DNA of 8,504 bases from positions 1-8,504 of the forward strand of contig JAGOBT010000107.1 of assembly GCA_017999135.1 (NCBI GenBank). The letters are read 5' to 3'. The notes beneath the pieces were generated by a model. That model saw only the letters and a list, made by a program, of their open reading frames with translations, did no database searches and was not told the origin of the DNA. This document shows, piece by piece, positions 5,034 to 8,504 of the stretch (its first letter is position 1; the number at the start of each line of letters is the position of its first letter). This DNA is from Burkholderiaceae bacterium. Lineage in GTDB: Bacteria > Pseudomonadota > Gammaproteobacteria > Burkholderiales > Burkholderiaceae_C. A program made the position numbers and the translations under genes.

Positions 5034-6719
5034 ATGCAGAAGATCTGGCTGAAGCAATACCCTGCCGGTGTGCCGGCCGATGTGAAGACCGATGTCTACC
5101 CGTCGCTGGTGGCCTTGCTGGACGAGAGCTTCCGCAACCATGCTGCCCGCGCTGCCTACAAGTTCATGGGCGCGTCGTTCAGCTTTGGCGCCATCGACGA
5201 CGCATCGCGCGCGCTGGCTGCCTGGCTGCAGTCCACCGGCCTGCAGCGTGGCGACCGGGTCGCCATCATGATGCCCAATGTGCCGCAGTACCCGGTGGCC
5301 GTGGCCGCGGTGCTGCGCGCCGGCCTGGTGGTGGTGAACGTGAACCCGCTGTACACCCCGCGCGAGCTGGAGCACCAGCTCAAGGATTCCGGCGCCAAGG
5401 CCATCATCATCCTGGAGAACTTTGCCGCCACGCTGGCCCAGGTGATCGACCAGGTGCCCACCAAGACCGTGGTGCTGGCCGCCATGGGCGACATGCTGGG
5501 CCTGGTCAAGGGCCTGCTGGTCAACCACGTGGTGCGCCGGGTCAAGAAGCTGGTGCCGCCGTTCACCCTGCCGGCGTCGGTGGCCGCCACGCGTTTCACC
5601 GACGCCGTGGCGCGCGGCCGGCGCCTCACGCTGGCCCCGGCCGCGGTGGGCCCTGACGACATCGCCGTGCTGCAGTACACCGGCGGCACCACCGGCGTGA
5701 GCAAGGGCGCGGTGCTGCTGCACCGCAACCTGGTGGCCAACATCCTGCAGGCCGAGGCCTGGTACCAGCCGGCGCTGCAGAAGATCCCGCCCGGCCAGCA
5801 GATCGTCACCGTGTGCGCGCTGCCGCTGTACCACATCTTCGGCTTCAACACGAACATGATGCTGGGCCTGCGCATGGGCGGCTGCAACATCCTGATCGCC
5901 AACCCGCGTGACATCCCGGCGCTGCTGAAGGACCTGGCGGCGCAGCCGTTCCACAGCTTTCCGGCCGTCAACACGCTGTTCACCGCCATCGCCAACCACC
6001 CCGATTTCGACAAGGTCGACTGGAGCCACCTGAAGATCAGCGTGGGCGGCGGCATGGCCGTCACCCAGGGCACGGCGCGGCTGTGGCTCGACAAGACTGG
6101 CTGCCCGATCTGCGAGGGCTACGGCCTGTCCGAGACCAGCCCGTCGGCCACCTGCAACCCGGTGGACAGCACCGCCTACAGCGGCACCATCGGCCTGCCC
6201 ATGCCCAGCACCGAGCTGGTGCTGCTCGACGACGACGGCCACGAGGTGCCCGCCGGCCAGCCCGGCGAGATCGCCATCCGCGGCCCGCAGGTGATGGCCG
6301 GCTACTGGCAGCGGCCCGATGAAACCGCCAAGGTGATGACGGCCGACGGCTTCTTCCGCACTGGCGATGTGGGCCTGATGGACGAGCGCGGCCACTTCCG
6401 CATCGTCGACCGCAAGAAGGACATGATCCTGGTGTCGGGCTTCAACGTGTACCCCAACGAGGTGGAAGACGTGCTCAGCCAGTTGCCCGGCGTGCTGGAA
6501 TGCGCCGCCGTCGGCATCCCCGACGACAAGGCCGGCGAGGCGGTGAAGGTGGTCATCGTCAAGAAAGACCCGGCGCTGACCGAAGCCGCGGTGCGCAGCT
6601 TCTGCGAGGCCAACCTCACCGGCTACAAGCGGCCCAAGGTGGTCGAATTTCGCCCTGATCTGCCCAAGACCACGGTGGGCAAGATCCTGCGGCGAGAACT
6701 GCGCGAGGCCCGGCGATGA
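5034..6719 (+). CDS. fadD: Long-chain fatty acid--CoA ligase (FadD-like)
   Basis: The protein has 561 residues, the size of FadD. It activates fatty acids with ATP and CoA through an acyl-adenylate, feeding beta-oxidation or lipid synthesis, at the inner face of the membrane. ANL-superfamily motifs are all present: the P-loop-like YTGGTTGVSKGA (215-226), ALPLYHIFGF, GYGLSETSP (362-370), the adenine-binding GD with Asp445, the hinge DRKKDMILVSGFNVYP from Asp459, and the C-terminal catalytic lysine in VGKILRREL (Lys550). The N-terminus IWLKQYPAGVP is FadD-like. The start at 5034 rests on this and on the TGGAG 7 bases upstream. Its stop overlaps the ATG of the next gene (ATGA), so the two are translationally coupled. 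The symbol follows overall resemblance to FadD; a paralogue for a different chain length is possible. Confidence 0.92.
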   Translation: MQKIWLKQYPAGVPADVKTDVYPSLVALLDESFRNHAARAAYKFMGASFSFGAIDDASRALAAWLQSTGLQRGDRVAIMMPNVPQYPVAVAAVLRAGLVVVNVNPLYTPRELEHQLKDSGAKAIIILENFAATLAQVIDQVPTKTVVLAAMGDMLGLVKGLLVNHVVRRVKKLVPPFTLPASVAATRFTDAVARGRRLTLAPAAVGPDDIAVLQYTGGTTGVSKGAVLLHRNLVANILQAEAWYQPALQKIPPGQQIVTVCALPLYHIFGFNTNMMLGLRMGGCNILIANPRDIPALLKDLAAQPFHSFPAVNTLFTAIANHPDFDKVDWSHLKISVGGGMAVTQGTARLWLDKTGCPICEGYGLSETSPSATCNPVDSTAYSGTIGLPMPSTELVLLDDDGHEVPAGQPGEIAIRGPQVMAGYWQRPDETAKVMTADGFFRTGDVGLMDERGHFRIVDRKKDMILVSGFNVYPNEVEDVLSQLPGVLECAAVGIPDDKAGEAVKVVIVKKDPALTEAAVRSFCEANLTGYKRPKVVEFRPDLPKTTVGKILRRELREARR

Positions 6720-7219
6720 CCGACACCGGCCCGGGCCCGGCGCTGGCGTCGCGCTATGCCAGAACCGAGGCCGGCCGGGCCGAGATCCAGCGCCGGGCGC
6801 TGCCGCTGTCGCGGCCCGGGCGCAACCTGCTGCTCACCATCGATGCCAGCCGCAGCGGCGAGGCCTGGCTGGGCCTGGTGCAGGGCGCCACGGTGGCCGA
6901 TCTGCGTGCGCTGGTCGACGCCGGCCTGGTGGCCGAAGCCCAGGCCGGACCCGCGCCGGCGCCGGCTGGCGCGCCCCGCATGAGCCTGGCCCAGGCGCTG
7001 GAAACCAAGGGCTACCAGACGCTGTACGACCGCATCACCGCCGAAGCGCGGCCGCGGCTGGGGCTGATCAAGGGCTACAAGCTGATCCTCGAGGTCGAGC
7101 GCTGCAGCGGCCCGGCCGAGATCCGCGCGCTGGCGCAGCGCTTCGTCGAGCAGGTGCGCGCGGCCGATGGCGACGCCGCCGCCGTCGCATTGGCGCAGAC
7201 GCTGTTGGCGCCCGGCTGA
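6716..7219 (+). CDS. Uncharacterised protein translationally coupled to the acyl-CoA ligase
   Basis: I do not recognise a named family for this 167-residue protein. It has no signal peptide, membrane helix or cysteine-rich motif, so it is probably cytoplasmic. The N-terminal part (about 11-75: RTEAGRAEIQRRA, then LSRPGRNLLLTIDASRSG, then TVADLRALVDAGLV) has the helix-strand pattern of small winged-helix-like modules seen in many betaproteobacterial hypothetical proteins. A Pro/Ala linker (about 76-88) leads to a helical C-terminal part (about 90-165) containing LGLIKGYKLILEVERC. The start overlaps the fadD stop by four bases and has GAGG 7 bases upstream (6705-6708), inside fadD. It should therefore be made together with FadD, as a regulator or accessory factor, but that is only inference from position. 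Confidence 0.75.
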   Translation: MTDTGPGPALASRYARTEAGRAEIQRRALPLSRPGRNLLLTIDASRSGEAWLGLVQGATVADLRALVDAGLVAEAQAGPAPAPAGAPRMSLAQALETKGYQTLYDRITAEARPRLGLIKGYKLILEVERCSGPAEIRALAQRFVEQVRAADGDAAAVALAQTLLAPG

Positions 7220-7232
7220 CGCGCCCGGCGCC

Positions 7233-7247
7233 TGTGCCTGAGGCACA
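7233..7247. repeat. 15-base perfect palindrome TGTGCCT-G-AGGCACA upstream of rsmE
   Basis: The 7-base arms around a single central G lie in the 39-base gap before rsmE, ending 11 bases before the ATG. A protein-binding operator fits better than an RNA hairpin because the loop is only one base (three if the inner pair stays open). There is no T-run, so it is not an intrinsic terminator. Its place just before rsmE would allow control of rsmE and the MFS gene. Confidence 0.5.
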
Positions 7248-7258
7248 CTGCGAGGCCC

Positions 7259-8017
7259 ATGCCGCCACGCATCCATGTCGACGTTCCACTGCTGGCGGGC
7301 ACCGACCTGACGCTGCCCGCGGCTGCCAGCCGCCATGTGCAGGTGCTGCGGCTGCAACCCGGCGATGCGATCACCTTGTTCGACGGCCGTGGCGGCCAGT
7401 GGCAGGCCGCCGTGCTGGCCATGGGCCGCAAGGACGTGACCGCCCGCCTGCTGGCCCACCAGCCGCTGGAACGCGAGCTGCACACCCCCGTCACCCTGGC
7501 CCTGGGCATGCCCGCCAACGAGCGCATGGACGCGCTGGTGGAAAAGGCCACCGAGCTGGGCGTGGCCACCATCGCACCGCTGGTCTGTGAACGCTCGGTG
7601 CTGCGCCTGGCCGGTGAGCGTGCCGAGCGCCGCAGCGCGCACTGGCAGGCCATCGCCGTGGCCGCCTGCGAGCAGAGCGGCCGCAACCGCGTGCCGCAGG
7701 TGCTGCCGCCGCAGCCGCTGCGTGACTGGCTGGCCGGCCAGCCGACGTCCTTGCCCGTGTCCTTGCCCCCAGATGGCCTGCGCCTGGTGCTGAGCCTGGC
7801 CGACGGCACGCTGCCGCTGCGCCAGCGGCTGGCGGCGCATGGCGGCGGGCCGGTCAGCCTGCTCAGCGGCCCCGAAGGCGGCCTGTCGCCGGCCGAGCTG
7901 GCGGCCGCCGCTGCCGCCGGCCACCTGCCCACCACACTGGGCGCGCGCGTGCTGCGCGCCGACACCGCGCCGCTGGCGGCGCTGGCGGTCATCGCCGCTC
8001 TCGAAAGCCCTGCATGA
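7259..8017 (+). CDS. rsmE: 16S rRNA (uracil-1498-N3)-methyltransferase
   Basis: RsmE uses S-adenosylmethionine to methylate N3 of U1498 in helix 44 of 16S rRNA, near the ribosomal decoding centre. The protein has 252 residues, normal for the family. The N-terminal PUA-like RNA-binding domain contains SRHVQVLRLQPGD (24-36) and FDGRGGQW. The C-terminal SPOUT (trefoil-knot) domain contains EKATELGVATIAPL (95-108), CEQSGR (137-142), the SAM-binding loop LLSGPEGGLSPAE (201-213) and LGARVLRADTAPLAAL (227-242). The last motif more often reads L-R-T-E-T, so LRADT is a mild variation. The only visible Shine-Dalgarno, GAGG at 7252-7255, is just 3 bases from the ATG, closer than ideal. No alternative start is better, since the family N-terminus begins here. 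The stop overlaps the start of the MFS gene (ATGA). Confidence 0.95.
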   Translation: MPPRIHVDVPLLAGTDLTLPAAASRHVQVLRLQPGDAITLFDGRGGQWQAAVLAMGRKDVTARLLAHQPLERELHTPVTLALGMPANERMDALVEKATELGVATIAPLVCERSVLRLAGERAERRSAHWQAIAVAACEQSGRNRVPQVLPPQPLRDWLAGQPTSLPVSLPPDGLRLVLSLADGTLPLRQRLAAHGGGPVSLLSGPEGGLSPAELAAAAAAGHLPTTLGARVLRADTAPLAALAVIAALESPA

Positions 8018-8504
8018 ACTTCCACCTCGCCCTGCTCACCCTGTGCCAGGGCCTGCTGATGGTCAACAACGTGGTGTTCATCGCCATCAACGGCCTGGTG
8101 GGCCTGGCGCTGGCGCCGGTGGGCTGGATGGCCACCGTGCCCATCACCGCCTACGTGGCCGGCGGCGCACTGGCCACCGGCCTGGTGGCGAAGCACCAGC
8201 GCCGCTGGGGGCGGCAGCGCACCTTCCAGCTCGGCCTGCTGGTGGCCATGGGCAGCGCCGGCGTGTGCGCCTGGGCGGCCATGACGCGCAACTTCTGGCT
8301 GCTGACCGCCGCCACCCTGGTGGCCGGCTACTACAGCGCCAACGGCTCGCTGTACCGGTTTGCCTCGGTCGAGCTGGTCAAGCCCGACTTCAAGGAACGC
8401 GCCATCAGCTGGGTGCTGGCTGGCGGCATCCTGGGCGGCGTGGTCGGCCCCAACCTGGCCAGCTGGAGCCGCGACCTGCTCAGCCAGCCGTTTGCCGGCG
8501 CCTA
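8014..8504 (+). CDS. MFS transporter, N-terminal part (cut by window end)
   Basis: The frame begins at the ATG that overlaps the rsmE stop and stays open to the window end, giving 163 residues and two extra bases. The protein is strongly hydrophobic, with likely membrane helices at about residues 5-30, 36-58, 72-91, 93-113 and 131-152. The loop between helices 2 and 3, GLVAKHQRRWGRQRTF (56-71), resembles the major-facilitator motif A (G-x-L-a-D-r-x-G-r-r), though it has no Asp. GYYSANGSLYRFASVEL (105-121) and the glycine-rich AGGILGGVVGPNLA (136-149) also suit an MFS porter. The substrate cannot be deduced. No strong Shine-Dalgarno is seen, so translation probably depends on coupling to rsmE. 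Confidence 0.85.
   Translation, partial: MNFHLALLTLCQGLLMVNNVVFIAINGLVGLALAPVGWMATVPITAYVAGGALATGLVAKHQRRWGRQRTFQLGLLVAMGSAGVCAWAAMTRNFWLLTAATLVAGYYSANGSLYRFASVELVKPDFKERAISWVLAGGILGGVVGPNLASWSRDLLSQPFAGA

Noticed and set aside
4965..6395. A 476-codon open frame on the minus strand opposite fadD
   Set aside because: FadD on the plus strand carries every family motif. The antisense product is a His/Gln/Gly/Ala-rich composition typical of mirror frames in GC-rich DNA and has no recognisable domain.
6623..8196. Long minus-strand open frames opposite the uncharacterised gene, rsmE and the start of the MFS gene
   Set aside because: They mirror the third-position GC bias of real plus-strand genes. 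RsmE is unmistakable, and the antisense proteins show no domain.
1..8504. Mobile elements, CRISPR arrays, tRNA or rRNA genes, prophage genes
   Set aside because: Scanning both strands by eye showed no transposase or integrase protein, no regularly spaced repeats, no terminal inverted repeats and no RNA gene-like stretch. A tRNA scan would be the decisive check.

Overview
The window is uniformly GC-rich, with tightly packed genes, ATGA stop/start overlaps and strong G/C third-position bias. The gene content suggests a chromosomal segment of a betaproteobacterium, probably order Burkholderiales. The clues are a chromosome-type ParB beginning MVTKKPKGLG, a small RBBP9/YdeN-type hydrolase beside it, a short type-2 ArgC, and a FadD-like acyl-CoA ligase. 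The assignment rests on recognising protein families, not on a search.

Layout. (1) At 1-1315 (+) is the 3' end of a ThuA-like gene, translationally coupled to a complete Gfo/Idh/MocA oxidoreductase; this is a typical sugar or sugar-derivative oxidation pair. (2) At 1333-2815 (-) an RBBP9/YdeN-like alpha/beta hydrolase is followed by parB; no parA lies directly upstream. (3) At 2870-3814 (+) is argC of arginine biosynthesis, divergent from the hydrolase. (4) At 3818-4840 (-) is a single gene for a TIR-domain protein with one membrane helix and a C-terminal domain I cannot name, predicted periplasmic. It is the least ordinary gene here. (5) At 5034-8504 (+) is a co-directional run: a long-chain acyl-CoA ligase (fadD-like), a coupled uncharacterised 167-residue protein, the 16S rRNA methyltransferase rsmE, and the 5' part of an MFS transporter cut by the window end.

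The longest stretch without a gene is 193 bases (4841-5033). I see no rRNA, tRNA, CRISPR array, insertion sequence, integrase or phage gene, and no convincing intrinsic terminator. Small perfect palindromes lie in three intergenic gaps, upstream of rsmE, hydrolase/argC and TIR/fadD. Most of the window is housekeeping. I do not see a clear new multi-gene system. The best candidates for a second look are the membrane TIR protein with its apparently leaderless GTG start, the parA-less parB neighbourhood, and the uncharacterised protein coupled to fadD.
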